Positions 43,719-52,496 of a DNA stretch of 64,000 nt are shown here, in pieces; position 1 is the stretch's first letter; each line of letters opens with the position of its first letter. The translations under genes and the position numbers were made by a program. The notes under the pieces were generated by a model. It searched no databases. It had not been told where the DNA came from and saw only the letters and a list, made by a program, of their open reading frames with translations. This DNA comes from CAVVTR01 sp963751245 (GTDB taxonomy: Bacteria; Acidobacteriota; Thermoanaerobaculia; Thermoanaerobaculales; Thermoanaerobaculaceae), in assembly GCA_963751245.1 (NCBI GenBank), contig CAVVTR010000007.1:310001-374000 (forward strand), in the 5' to 3' direction.

Positions 43719-43727
43719 TGCTATACT
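43719..43727 (+). promoter_or_regulatory. Extended -10 promoter of the methylmalonyl-CoA mutase gene
   Basis: TGCTATACT: an extended -10 (TGn) joined to TATACT, 35 bases ahead of the GTG at 43762. No consensus -35 is found at 17 bp, as usual for this promoter class. The DUF4388-like gene is divergent from the same 75-base gap. Confidence 0.5.
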
Positions 43728-43761
43728 TCCTCCCGCTCAGGGGGGCTGGGAGGACGCGACC

Positions 43762-45402
43762 GTGAAAGCGGATCTGTACGAAGCCTGGAAGAAGAGCGTC
43801 TACGGGCCGGCCACGAAGAAGGAGCGCCCGTCGTTGAGGACGTCCTCGGGGACCCCTGTCGACCCGGTGTACGGCCCGTGGAGCCTGGCCGACGGGCTCG
43901 ACGAGCGGCTCGGCCTGCCCGGGGAGTTCCCCTACACCCGGGGCGTCTATCCGTCCATGTACCGGGGCCGGCTCTGGACCATGCGCCAGTACGCGGGCTT
44001 CTCCACGGCCGCCGAGTCGAACCAGCGCTACCGGTACCTGCTCGAGCAGGGCCAGACCGGGCTGTCGGTGGCGTTCGACCTGCCCACGCAAATCGGCTAC
44101 GACTCCGACGACCCCATGGCCGCCGGCGAGGTCGGCAAGGTCGGCGTGGCCATCGACACCCTCGAGGACATGGAGACGCTCCTGGAGGCGATCCCCCTGG
44201 ACCGCGTGTCCATCTCCATGACCATCAACGCCACGGCGTCGGTGCTCCTGGCCATGGTGCTCGGCGTGGCGCGCAAACAGGGCGTCGCTTGGGACGCCCT
44301 CTCCGGCACCATCCAGAACGACATCCTCAAGGAATATATCGCCCGCGGCACGTACCGGTTCCCGCCGCGGCCCTCCCTGCGTCTGATCACCGACATCTTC
44401 GCGTTCTGCGCCGCCGAGGTGCCGCGCTGGAACACCATCTCCATTTCCGGCTACCACATCCGCGAGGCGGGCTCGACGGCGGCCCAGGAGGTGGCGTTCA
44501 CGCTCGCCAACGCCAGGGAGTACGTGCGGGCGGCGGTGGCGGCGGGGCTTTCCGTCGATCAGTTCGCTCCCCGCCTGTCGTTCTTCTTCAACGCGCACAA
44601 CAACTTCCTCGAGGAGGTCGCGAAGTTCCGCGCGGCCCGGAGGATGTGGGCGCGGCTCATGCGCGACGAGTTCGAGGCCAGCGACCCGCGCTCCTGGCTG
44701 CTGCGCTTCCACACCCAGACGGCGGGCTCGACCCTCACCGCCCAGCAGCCGGAGAACAACGTCGTGCGCGTGGCCATCCAGGCGATGGCGGCGGTGTGTG
44801 GCGGCACCCAGTCGCTGCACACCAACTCCCGGGACGAGGCGCTGGCGCTGCCCACCGAGGACTCGGTGAGGATCGCCCTGCGCACGCAGCAGGTCGTCGC
44901 CTACGAATCGGGCGTGGCCGACGTGGTGGATCCCCTGGGTGGATCCTACGTGGTCGAGGCCTGGACCGACCGCATCGAGGACGAGGCCCGGCGTTACCTG
45001 GAGACCATCGAGGGGATGGGGGGCGCCCTGGCGGCCATCGAGCGCGGGTTCCAGCAGCGCGAGATCCACGAGGCGGCGTACCGCACCCAGAGGGCCATCG
45101 AGTCCGGCGAGCAGGTCGTCGTGGGCGTCAACCGCTTCCAGATGGAGGAGGAGCCCATTCCCACCTTCCGGGTGGACGACGCCGTGCAGCGCGAGCAGGT
45201 CGCGAGGCTCGAGGCGGTGCGCGCGCGGCGGGACGCCGGCGCTGTGCGGCGGGCGCTGGGTGGGCTGCGCGAGGCGGCGCGGGGCACCGGCAACCTGATC
45301 CCGTCCATCCTGGCCGCGGTGGAGGCCTACGCCGCCATCGGAGAGATCTCCGCCACGCTGGCCGACGAGTTCGGCGAGTACCGCGAGGCGGTGACGCTTT
45401 GA
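43762..45402 (+). CDS. Methylmalonyl-CoA mutase large (catalytic) subunit
   Basis: A 546-residue catalytic TIM-barrel subunit: TRGVYPSMYRGRLWTMRQYAGF, FDLPTQIGYDSDDP, SGTIQNDILKEYIARGTY, HIREAGSTAAQE, RLSFFFNAHNNFLEEVAKFR and SLHTNSRDEALALPTE are diagnostic. It isomerises methylmalonyl-CoA and succinyl-CoA with adenosylcobalamin. The B12-binding C-terminal domain of single-chain mutases is absent, so a separate small subunit must be encoded outside the window. Starts at GTG with GGGAGG about ten bases upstream. The 5'-nucleotidase gene overlaps its stop. Confidence 0.95.
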   Translation: MKADLYEAWKKSVYGPATKKERPSLRTSSGTPVDPVYGPWSLADGLDERLGLPGEFPYTRGVYPSMYRGRLWTMRQYAGFSTAAESNQRYRYLLEQGQTGLSVAFDLPTQIGYDSDDPMAAGEVGKVGVAIDTLEDMETLLEAIPLDRVSISMTINATASVLLAMVLGVARKQGVAWDALSGTIQNDILKEYIARGTYRFPPRPSLRLITDIFAFCAAEVPRWNTISISGYHIREAGSTAAQEVAFTLANAREYVRAAVAAGLSVDQFAPRLSFFFNAHNNFLEEVAKFRAARRMWARLMRDEFEASDPRSWLLRFHTQTAGSTLTAQQPENNVVRVAIQAMAAVCGGTQSLHTNSRDEALALPTEDSVRIALRTQQVVAYESGVADVVDPLGGSYVVEAWTDRIEDEARRYLETIEGMGGALAAIERGFQQREIHEAAYRTQRAIESGEQVVVGVNRFQMEEEPIPTFRVDDAVQREQVARLEAVRARRDAGAVRRALGGLREAARGTGNLIPSILAAVEAYAAIGEISATLADEFGEYREAVTL

Positions 45403-47051
45403 GGTGGCGCCTCGCCCTGGCCGTCCTGCTGGTCGCGGGGCTCGCCGCGGCGCAGCAGCCCACCACCCTCACCGTGCTGTTCACCTCCGACATGCACGGC
45501 CACGTGCTGCCGGTGGACGAGGTCACCGGCCGGCCCCTGGAGGGTTCGGTGGCGCAGGCGGCCACGGTCATCGCCCGCGTCCGCGCCGAGTCCCCCCGCA
45601 CCGTCGTGCTGGACGGCGGCGACGCCATCGAGGGCTCGGCCCTCGCCTACTACGCCCTCGCCGCCACCGGCGCCACCGGCGCCGATCCCACCGTGGCCGC
45701 GATGAACGTGATCGGCTACGACGCGGCGGCGGTGGGCAACCACGAGTTCAACTTCGGCCTGGGCGTGCTGCGGCGCTCGATGGAGCAGTCCCGCTTCACC
45801 TGGCTCGCCGCCAACCTCGGCGGCGCCGCCACGGCGCACCTGCCCGTCCGTGCCGAGGTGGTGCTGGATCGCGGCGGCGTCCGCGTGGGCGTGCTCGGCC
45901 TCACCAACCCCAACGTACCCCACTGGGAGCCTTCCGGGCACATCGCCGGCCTCCGCTTCGAGGACCCCGTGGCGGCGGCGCGCCGGGAAGTGGCCGCGCT
46001 GAGGAAGCGGGCCGACGTCGTCATCGTCGTGGCCCACACCGGCTTCGAGCGCAACCTGGACACTGGGAAGGACGTCGGCGGCGGCAACGAGAACTTCGCC
46101 TGGCGACTCGCCCGGATCCCGGGCATCGACCTCCTCCTCACCGGCCACACCCACCGCAACATTCCGCCGCGGGCGCTCGGCGCCACGGTGGTGGCGCAGC
46201 CCGGCCGCTGGGCCGAGGAGGTGACGCGGGTGGACCTCACCCTCCAGCGCGCGGGCGACGGCTGGACGGTCACCGGGTGGCGGGGCGAGAACCTCCCCAC
46301 GCGGGACGCCGCGGCGGACCCCGCCGTTGTCGCGGCGGTGGCGCCGGCGCAGCGGCGCGCCGAGGAGGCGCTGTCGCGCCCCATGGGGACCCTGGCCGCG
46401 CCCCTCCACGTGGGCGGCGTGCCGACGGCGGACGACGCCGCCGAGGACCTCATCCACGCCGTGCAGCTGGAGGCTTCGGGAGCGCAGCTCTCCCTGGCCG
46501 CGCCGCTGGGCATGCGCCCCGTCGACTTCCCGGCCGGCGAGGTCACGCCGCGGCTGGCCCAGGCGCTCTATCCGTATCCCAACACCCTGGTGGTGGTGCG
46601 CCTCACCGGCGCACAGCTCAAGGCGGTGCTCGAGCACGCGGTGGCGGGGTGGGTGGGTTTCGACTGCGGCGCCCCCGGGGGCTGCAAGCTGCTGCGCCGC
46701 GGCAACCGGCCCGGTTACAATTACGACACCCTGGAGGGTGCCACGTACCTGGTGGACGTGACGAAGCCGGTGGGACGGCGGATCGTCGGGCTGCGTGTCG
46801 GCGGAAGCCCGGTGGATCCTCACGCGACCTTCACGGTTGTGATCAACAGTTACCGCGCCGCGGGGGGCGGAGGGTACCCGGCCCTGGCCACGGCACCGCG
46901 GGTGAAGACCGTCGATCGTCCCATGGCGGACCTGATCGTCGCGTACTTCTCCGGGCACCGGGTTGTAAGTCCTGAGGCGACTGGAAATTGGGCGTTTGTC
47001 GTGCCCCTCGCGGAAGGGGTTGCCCGCGGGCGACGGCTGGGAGTAGAGTGA
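45399..47051 (+). CDS. Secreted 5'-nucleotidase/UshA-like metallophosphoesterase
   Basis: A 550-residue exported enzyme. The signal peptide (LALAVLLVAGLAAAQQ) is followed by the metallophosphoesterase domain: FTSDMHGHVLPVDE, LDGGDAIEGSALAYY, VGNHEFNFG and LLTGHTHRNIPP. The 5'-nucleotidase C-terminal domain comes after it, with NTLVVVRLTGAQLKAVLEHAV and YLVDVTKP. It would release phosphate from nucleotides in the periplasm. The start appears to be TTG at 45399, overlapping the mutase stop (TTGA); no better start lies near the signal peptide. No PHO-box-like repeat is seen before it. Confidence 0.88.
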   Translation: MRWRLALAVLLVAGLAAAQQPTTLTVLFTSDMHGHVLPVDEVTGRPLEGSVAQAATVIARVRAESPRTVVLDGGDAIEGSALAYYALAATGATGADPTVAAMNVIGYDAAAVGNHEFNFGLGVLRRSMEQSRFTWLAANLGGAATAHLPVRAEVVLDRGGVRVGVLGLTNPNVPHWEPSGHIAGLRFEDPVAAARREVAALRKRADVVIVVAHTGFERNLDTGKDVGGGNENFAWRLARIPGIDLLLTGHTHRNIPPRALGATVVAQPGRWAEEVTRVDLTLQRAGDGWTVTGWRGENLPTRDAAADPAVVAAVAPAQRRAEEALSRPMGTLAAPLHVGGVPTADDAAEDLIHAVQLEASGAQLSLAAPLGMRPVDFPAGEVTPRLAQALYPYPNTLVVVRLTGAQLKAVLEHAVAGWVGFDCGAPGGCKLLRRGNRPGYNYDTLEGATYLVDVTKPVGRRIVGLRVGGSPVDPHATFTVVINSYRAAGGGGYPALATAPRVKTVDRPMADLIVAYFSGHRVVSPEATGNWAFVVPLAEGVARGRRLGVE

Positions 47052-47127
47052 AGGGCAGGTTTCGGAAGCGGGAGCTCGCTTTTGTCGTCTATTCGTAAAA
47101 GGGGAGAAGGAGAAAGGAGGAGGTTGC

Positions 47128-50007
47128 ATGCCACGGAGTAGGACTGTTGCTTTCGTCCTCGTGGCGAGCGTGGTGCTGCTGTCTTTCGGGGCCGCGCCGC
47201 TCGTCGCACAATCCAACGTCAGCACGGGTGCCCTGCAGGGGACCATCACCGACGGCCAGGGAGGGGTCCTTCCCGGAGTCTCCGTCGAGGCGAAGGTCCC
47301 GGCCACCGGGTTCTCGCGCCGTTCGGTCACCGACGCCAAGGGGACCTACCGGTTCGACTTCCTGCCGGTGGGGATCTACTCGATCCGCGCCGAGCTCGAG
47401 GGGTTCCGTCCCGAGGTCAAGCAGGGCATCGACGTGAACCTCGGTGCCGCTGTCAACGTGAACTTCACCCTCCAGCTGGGCACTCTGACCGAGGAGGTCG
47501 TGGTGACCGCGGCGACGCCGCTGGTGCAGACCACCCAGCCCGACGTGGCCAGCAGCGTGGGCGAGCGGCAGATCGCCGACCTCCCCCTCAACGGCCGCGA
47601 CTTCCTGGACTTCGTCGCCCTGACGCCGCAGTCCACCGTGGACGACAACCAGCGCCTGCACATCGGCGGCCAGCGCGGCATCCAGAACAGCTTCAACATC
47701 GACGGTGCCAGCACGCAGTCCAACTTCTTCGGTGAGGAGCGCGGTGGCACCCGCCCGCCGTTCACCTTCTCCCAGGCCGCCATCAAGGAGTTCCAGGTCA
47801 TCCCGTCGAGCTACAACGTGCAGTTCGGCAACGCCTCGGGCGGCATCATCAACGCCATCACCAAGTCGGGCACGAACCAGCTCCACGGCGAGGCCTGGTA
47901 CTACTTCCGGAACGAGAGCTTCATCAACAAGGACGCCCTCGGCCGCGAGTCCCCCAAGTTCAACCAGAAGCAGTTCGGCGCCTCCCTGGGCGGCCCCATC
48001 ATCAAGGACAAGCTGCACTACTTCGTGTCCTACGATGGCCAGCGCAAGGATTTCCCCGTCTATCGCTTCTTCTACGGCTTCCCGGCTGACCGCACTGCCG
48101 AGTGGGAATCCCTCACCGGCCTCAACTACGCCGATGAGGTGGGCAACGTCACCTCCACCGACAACGCCGACGTCTTCCTCGGCAAGGTCGACTGGCAGAT
48201 CTCGCCCAGTGTGCTGCTCTCGTTCCGTGACAACTACACCAAGTACAAGGCCGAGAACGGCGTCGACACCAGCTACGCCGACACCGGCCGCTCCAACAAC
48301 GGCACCGAGGAGGACAAGTTCAACTCCGCGGTGGTGAACCTCAACACCGTGCTCACCGAGAGCATCTACAACGAGTTCATCTTCCAGTACTCCAAGGAAG
48401 AGCGGCCCCGCTACGCCAACTCCACCGTCCCGCAGGTGCGGATCGGCCAGTACACCTACGACGCCATGTTCGGCCGCAAGGACTACCTGCCCAACAACAC
48501 CATCGAGAAGCACAACCAGTTCATCGACAACTTCACCTACTTCATGGGCAACCACGCCCTGAAGGCCGGCTTCAACATCGACCTGGTGAAGTACGACGAC
48601 GACTTCTACCGCTACGCCGGCGGCTCGTTCCAGTACAAGAACTGGAACGACTTCTTCAACGGGGTTGGCTACCGCTACACCCAGGCGTTCTCGGACTACA
48701 ACGGCATCGTCAAGTTCGACACCAACTACTACTCGGGCTACCTTCAGGACGAGTGGCGGGTGAGCCCGAAGCTGACGGTGACCTACGGCATCCGCTACGA
48801 CTTCCAGGACAACCCGCAGCCGGACGAGACGAACTCCGCCTTCCCGGCCACCGGCTCGGTCCCCAACGACCACAACAACTGGGCGCCCCGCGTCGGCTTC
48901 GCGTGGGACCCCACCGGCGAGGGCCGCACCGTGGTCCGCGGCGGCTTCGGCTACTTCTACGACAACACCCCCACCCTGCTGCTGGCCAACGCGCTGCTCA
49001 ACAACGGCATCCGCGTGGTGCGCGTGGACCTGACCTGCGCCTACGCGCCCTGCCCGACGTTCCCCAACATCATCGGGTCGCTGGGTGACCTGCCCGGCGC
49101 GAAGCCTTCCATCTACGTCTTCAAGCCCGGCTTCCAGAACCCCGAGACCAAGCGCTGGTCCGTCGGGGTCGAGCAGCAGCTCGCCAACAACTACACCGTC
49201 GGGGCCGACGTGATCTGGTCGCAGACCACCCACCTCGAGCGGATGCTGGACCTCAACCTGGTGCCGGTGGGTTTCACCCCCTACGGCGTCCACACCTACG
49301 ACTACCGCAACGTGAACTACCCGGGGTTCGGCTCCATCGCCCAGTTCGTCGACGATGCGCGCAGCGAGTACTTCGCCATCGTGCTCAAGGCCCGCAAGCG
49401 GTGGGCGGACAACTGGATGTTCGACTTCTCCTACACCTACTCCAAGTCCAAGGACAACAACTCCAACGAGCGCACCGTGACGGTGGGCGACTACAGCTCC
49501 GGTGAGGATCCCCTCAACATCGGCGACAACTGGGGGTACTCGGACTTCGACGTGCGCCACAAGTTCGTGGCCTCCGCCGTGGTCATGCTGCCCTACGACT
49601 TCCAGTTCTCCACCATCGCCACCATCCGCTCGGGCTATCCGTACACGCCGTACGACGACCGCTGCTGGAACGCGTCGGCCACGGGCAGCTGCCTGGATCC
49701 GTTCTCCGTGTCCTACCGTGCCTACTACGGCGGCATCCACTACGCCCGCAACTCGTTCCGCCAGCCCTGGTACCACCGGGTGGACGTGCGCCTCTCCAAG
49801 ATGTTCAAGATCGCCGGCCAGTTCGAGATCGAGATCCTCGGCGAGGCGTTCAACGTGTTCAACTCGGCGAACCTCCGCACCACCCGCACCACCATGGTGG
49901 ACAGCAACGGCAACAAGATCACCAACTTCGGATCGGTGGCGAAGGACAACTCGCCCATCGTCGGCGATCCTCGGCAGTACCAGCTGGGCGTGAAGCTCCG
50001 CTTCTAG
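47128..50007 (+). CDS. TonB-dependent receptor with carboxypeptidase-regulatory-like domain (Oar-like)
   Basis: A 959-residue outer-membrane protein. Residues 1-28 form a signal peptide. About 33-115 are a carboxypeptidase-regulatory-like domain (GALQGTITDGQGGVLPGVSV, GTYRFDFLPVGIYSI), and a TonB-box-like EEVVVTAATP leads to a plug domain (RQIADLPLNGRDFLDFVALT). The barrel continues to a terminal Phe (GVKLRF). This is the expanded receptor type of Acidobacteriota and Bacteroidota. Substrate unknown. It has a strong AAAGGAGGAGG ribosome site and a strong terminator at 50032. It is less GC-rich in feel (many Asn, Tyr, Lys) than its neighbours, as expected for a barrel rather than as evidence of transfer. 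Confidence 0.93.
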   Translation: MPRSRTVAFVLVASVVLLSFGAAPLVAQSNVSTGALQGTITDGQGGVLPGVSVEAKVPATGFSRRSVTDAKGTYRFDFLPVGIYSIRAELEGFRPEVKQGIDVNLGAAVNVNFTLQLGTLTEEVVVTAATPLVQTTQPDVASSVGERQIADLPLNGRDFLDFVALTPQSTVDDNQRLHIGGQRGIQNSFNIDGASTQSNFFGEERGGTRPPFTFSQAAIKEFQVIPSSYNVQFGNASGGIINAITKSGTNQLHGEAWYYFRNESFINKDALGRESPKFNQKQFGASLGGPIIKDKLHYFVSYDGQRKDFPVYRFFYGFPADRTAEWESLTGLNYADEVGNVTSTDNADVFLGKVDWQISPSVLLSFRDNYTKYKAENGVDTSYADTGRSNNGTEEDKFNSAVVNLNTVLTESIYNEFIFQYSKEERPRYANSTVPQVRIGQYTYDAMFGRKDYLPNNTIEKHNQFIDNFTYFMGNHALKAGFNIDLVKYDDDFYRYAGGSFQYKNWNDFFNGVGYRYTQAFSDYNGIVKFDTNYYSGYLQDEWRVSPKLTVTYGIRYDFQDNPQPDETNSAFPATGSVPNDHNNWAPRVGFAWDPTGEGRTVVRGGFGYFYDNTPTLLLANALLNNGIRVVRVDLTCAYAPCPTFPNIIGSLGDLPGAKPSIYVFKPGFQNPETKRWSVGVEQQLANNYTVGADVIWSQTTHLERMLDLNLVPVGFTPYGVHTYDYRNVNYPGFGSIAQFVDDARSEYFAIVLKARKRWADNWMFDFSYTYSKSKDNNSNERTVTVGDYSSGEDPLNIGDNWGYSDFDVRHKFVASAVVMLPYDFQFSTIATIRSGYPYTPYDDRCWNASATGSCLDPFSVSYRAYYGGIHYARNSFRQPWYHRVDVRLSKMFKIAGQFEIEILGEAFNVFNSANLRTTRTTMVDSNGNKITNFGSVAKDNSPIVGDPRQYQLGVKLRF

Positions 50008-50031
50008 CCCAGCGGTCGGTCGTCAGCACCC

Positions 50032-50068
50032 CTGCGGCCCGCCCACCGGCGGGCCGCAGTCTTTTCTT
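50032..50068 (+). terminator. Rho-independent terminator after the TonB-dependent receptor
   Basis: A perfect 12-bp stem (50032-50043 with 50048-50059), loop CACC, followed by TCTTTTCTT. It separates the receptor from the phosphate-responsive PHP gene. Confidence 0.88.
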
Positions 50069-50076
50069 CCGGTGTG

Positions 50077-50115
50077 TTCACGGGGCCTTCACGGACCCCG
50101 GGCGCCCCCTTCACC
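50077..50115 (+). promoter_or_regulatory. PHO-box-like direct repeats ahead of the PHP gene
   Basis: TTCAC occurs at 50077, 50088 and 50110, that is at steps of 11 and 22 bases (period 11). The first two are exact seven-base repeats TTCACGG with a four-base spacer. This is the spacing of PHO boxes; the Streptomyces PHO box consensus is built on GTTCACC units of 11 bp. It lies 57 bases before the PHP start. Confidence 0.6.
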
Positions 50116-50171
50116 CGTGCCGGCCACCGTGGCCCGCGGACGGGCCCGTCGCGGGCCGGAAGGGATCGGTC

Positions 50172-51083
50172 ATGGACTACAGGAAGATGGACATGCACGT
50201 GCACTCGTGCTTCTCCACCGAGACGATCCCGGGGGTGGAGGGCGTGTTCTTCAGCCCCAGGGAGACACCGGAAGAGATCTACCGCCGGGCGAAGGCCGCC
50301 GGCATGGACTTCGTCACCATTACCGACCATGACACCATCGACGGCTGCCTCGACTTCGTTGCGAGGAACCCCGGGGCGCGGGACTTCGTGGTCGGCGAGG
50401 AGGTCTCCACGCAGCTGCCGGAGAGCCTCCTGACGGTGCACCTCAACGTGTACGGCCACACGCCGCCGCAGCACGACGAGCTCCAGCGGCGCCGGGCCGA
50501 CGCCTTCCAGGTTGCGGCGTACTGCCGGGAACAGGGCCTGTTCTTCGTCTGGAACCACCCGTTCTACCGGGAGAACCTCTCCACATTCGAGGAGGAGGAG
50601 TTCATGCGGCTGGTGGACGAGGTCCCCGCGATCGAGGTGCGCAACGGGGGCCGCATGCAGGTCCTCAACGTCCTCGCCGAGGAGCTCGCCGTGCGGCGGG
50701 GCAAGGCGGCCCAGGGCGGCAGCGACACCCATACCGGCAACGTGGGCTCGGTGTACACGGCCGTGCCCTGCGATGATCTGGACGGGTTCTTCGCCGGCAT
50801 CCTGGCGCGGCGGAGCCGCGTGGTCGGCCACCACTCCACGCGGCGCAACTTCCTCCTGCACAACTACCTCATCGGAGCGCGGCACACGGTGGCGTGGAAC
50901 GCCTCCCGCACGGGATCCCTCACGGGGCGCCTGCGGCTGCGGGCGCTGGGAGCGCTCGCCCTCGTGCTCTCGCCGCTGGTGGTGCGCCGCCACTTCCGCA
51001 GCCAGCGGGAGCTGGCGCGGCTGGCCCTCGCCAAGCTCTCGCTGTTCGGCAACCTGGAGCGGACGCTCCTCGAGGCGGCGTAG
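50172..51083 (+). CDS. PHP-domain phosphoesterase
   Basis: A 303-residue protein of the PHP (polymerase and histidinol phosphatase) fold: MHVHSCFSTE as first metal motif (His9, His11), FVTITDHDTIDGCL, VGEEVS, VWNHPFYR and GGSDTHTGNVGS. All expected metal ligands seem present, so an active phosphoesterase is likely. The C terminus carries one possible membrane helix (LRALGALALVLSPLVV) followed by basic residues. It is preceded by a PHO-box-like repeat set, so it probably releases phosphate or dephosphorylates a lipid intermediate in starvation. The substrate is unknown. Confidence 0.8.
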   Translation: MDYRKMDMHVHSCFSTETIPGVEGVFFSPRETPEEIYRRAKAAGMDFVTITDHDTIDGCLDFVARNPGARDFVVGEEVSTQLPESLLTVHLNVYGHTPPQHDELQRRRADAFQVAAYCREQGLFFVWNHPFYRENLSTFEEEEFMRLVDEVPAIEVRNGGRMQVLNVLAEELAVRRGKAAQGGSDTHTGNVGSVYTAVPCDDLDGFFAGILARRSRVVGHHSTRRNFLLHNYLIGARHTVAWNASRTGSLTGRLRLRALGALALVLSPLVVRRHFRSQRELARLALAKLSLFGNLERTLLEAA

Positions 51084-51092
51084 GACCTCCGC

Positions 51093-52406
51093 TCAGCGGG
51101 AGGCGAGCTCCGCGGCGGCCTCGAGGATGCGGTACGTCCCCCGGTGGGGGAGCCGCTCGAAGCCCGACCAGGCCGCGAGGGCGAGGGTGCCGTCCCGGAG
51201 CTGGGCCTCGAGCCAGCCGCCCGCCTCTTCAGGCGCGGGCTGGTCCAGCGCCGCGCCGTGGGCGAGCGCCCAGGCGCGGTTGGCCCGCTCGTGGGCGCCC
51301 ACCGGCGGTGCCAGGACGAGAGGTAGACCCAGCGCCGCGAAGAACGTCATCTCGCTGGGCTTGGTCCAGAGCACGTCGGTCCCGGCGAGGAGGGCGTTGA
51401 ACGCAGCGAAGTACGCCTCCACCGAGGTCGCGGCCAGGATGCTCACACCGGCGGCGCCGTCGAGCCCCGCCTCCGAGACCCAGCGCCGGAATCGGGCTGC
51501 CAGCAGCGGACGCGTGCCGGCCACCAGGGCGAGGCGCAACCTCCCCTCCCGGAGCGCTGGCGCCAGTGCCGGAAGGATGGCGCGGGCGAGGGCGCTCTGG
51601 GCTCCGGCGCCGCCCACGGCGAAGGTCACGAGGGGCGAACGGTCGCCTCGCAGCGGAACGGCGTGGCCGAGCCCCGCCGTCACGGACGCCCCGGCATCGC
51701 CGCGAAACGCCCCACAGGGGTCGAGACGGGCCAGGCGGGCAGCGAGGTTGTCGCGCAGCACGGCAAGGCCCGGGCCCCCGAGGAGCTCCGGCGGCAGCGG
51801 GAACCCGGTGAGCCGCACCCGGTCGCCCGGCACACCGTAGGCGAGGAGACGGCGGACGGCCGTCTCGCTCGGGGCGCAGTAGAGGGGCGAGGCCGAGGCG
51901 GGTTCGCGGGGGACCCAGATGCGGTGGATGTCGGTGTCGGTGACCACGCAGGCGACGCGGGCGAGGCCCGCCTCCGCCGCCACCACCGCGGGCGCGTAGA
52001 ACGTCGTCAGAAGCGTCGCGCCGGAGGCGCGGAGGTGCGCGGCGAGGCTTCCTCCCAGCCGGTGCAGGCTCCAGCGCCCTGCGGCGCTTAGAATCCGCGG
52101 AGCACGGTGGCGCTTTTCGCCGTCGGGCAGCGCCGGGATGCGGGTCAGGCCGTCCAGGAGAGGGCGCAGCGCGAGGCCCAGGAGGGGATGCTGCGAGCCC
52201 TGGGAGAGCCGCTCGTAGGCGCGGCGCGCCCGGTCCCAGCGGCGGCTCTCCGCGAGTGTCGCAAGGGGAGGCCGGTCCGCCCGCGCCAGCGGTACGCCGG
52301 CGGCGGACGCCAGCGCGTGGGCCGCCCGCAGGTGCCCGTACCCCATGTCCACCGCCGCCACCAGAAGGCCGCCGCCCCCGGTGCCGGTCCCGGCTTCCGC
52401 GTCCAT
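51093..52406 (-). CDS. MGDG-synthase/MurG-like (GT28-type) glycosyltransferase
   Basis: A 437-residue GT-B protein. The N-terminal DMGYGHLRAAHALASA matches the G-x-GH-x-x-AA acceptor loop of MGDG synthases. ACVVTDTDIHRIWV matches their VTD-x-x-x-H-x-x-W strand, and TDVLWTKPSEMTFFAALGLP with GAHERANRAWALAHGAA matches the UDP-sugar domain. Such enzymes put galactose or glucose on diacylglycerol. It is divergent from the GT21 gene across a 90-base gap that holds a PHO-box-like triple repeat, and converges on the PHP gene. Glycolipid synthesis under phosphate stress is the proposed role. Confidence 0.72.
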   Translation of the reverse strand: MDAEAGTGTGGGGLLVAAVDMGYGHLRAAHALASAAGVPLARADRPPLATLAESRRWDRARRAYERLSQGSQHPLLGLALRPLLDGLTRIPALPDGEKRHRAPRILSAAGRWSLHRLGGSLAAHLRASGATLLTTFYAPAVVAAEAGLARVACVVTDTDIHRIWVPREPASASPLYCAPSETAVRRLLAYGVPGDRVRLTGFPLPPELLGGPGLAVLRDNLAARLARLDPCGAFRGDAGASVTAGLGHAVPLRGDRSPLVTFAVGGAGAQSALARAILPALAPALREGRLRLALVAGTRPLLAARFRRWVSEAGLDGAAGVSILAATSVEAYFAAFNALLAGTDVLWTKPSEMTFFAALGLPLVLAPPVGAHERANRAWALAHGAALDQPAPEEAGGWLEAQLRDGTLALAAWSGFERLPHRGTYRILEAAAELASR

Positions 52407-52446
52407 GACGTCCCTCCGGACGCTGGAGCGTAGCAGACCACACCGC

Positions 52447-52475
52447 CTTCATCCGGTCTTGGCACCGTCTTCACG
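52447..52475 (+). promoter_or_regulatory. PHO-box-like triple repeat ahead of the GT21 gene
   Basis: Three units start at 52447 (CTTCATC), 52458 (CTTGGCA) and 52469 (CTTCACG), exactly 11 bp apart. It lies 21 bases before the GTG at 52497, so a message from here would have a very short or no leader. It also lies 40 bases from the divergent MGDG-synthase-like start and may serve both genes. Confidence 0.55.
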
Positions 52476-52496
52476 GGTGGGCGGGAAGGTGGCGGC

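Noticed and set aside
43687..43761. A cobalamin riboswitch ahead of the B12-dependent mutase
   Set aside because: The gap is only 75 bases and has no B12-box-like sequence.
47089..49776. An 895-codon valine/glycine-rich frame antisense to the TonB-dependent receptor
   Set aside because: No domain, and the sense frame is a complete receptor with signal peptide and terminator.
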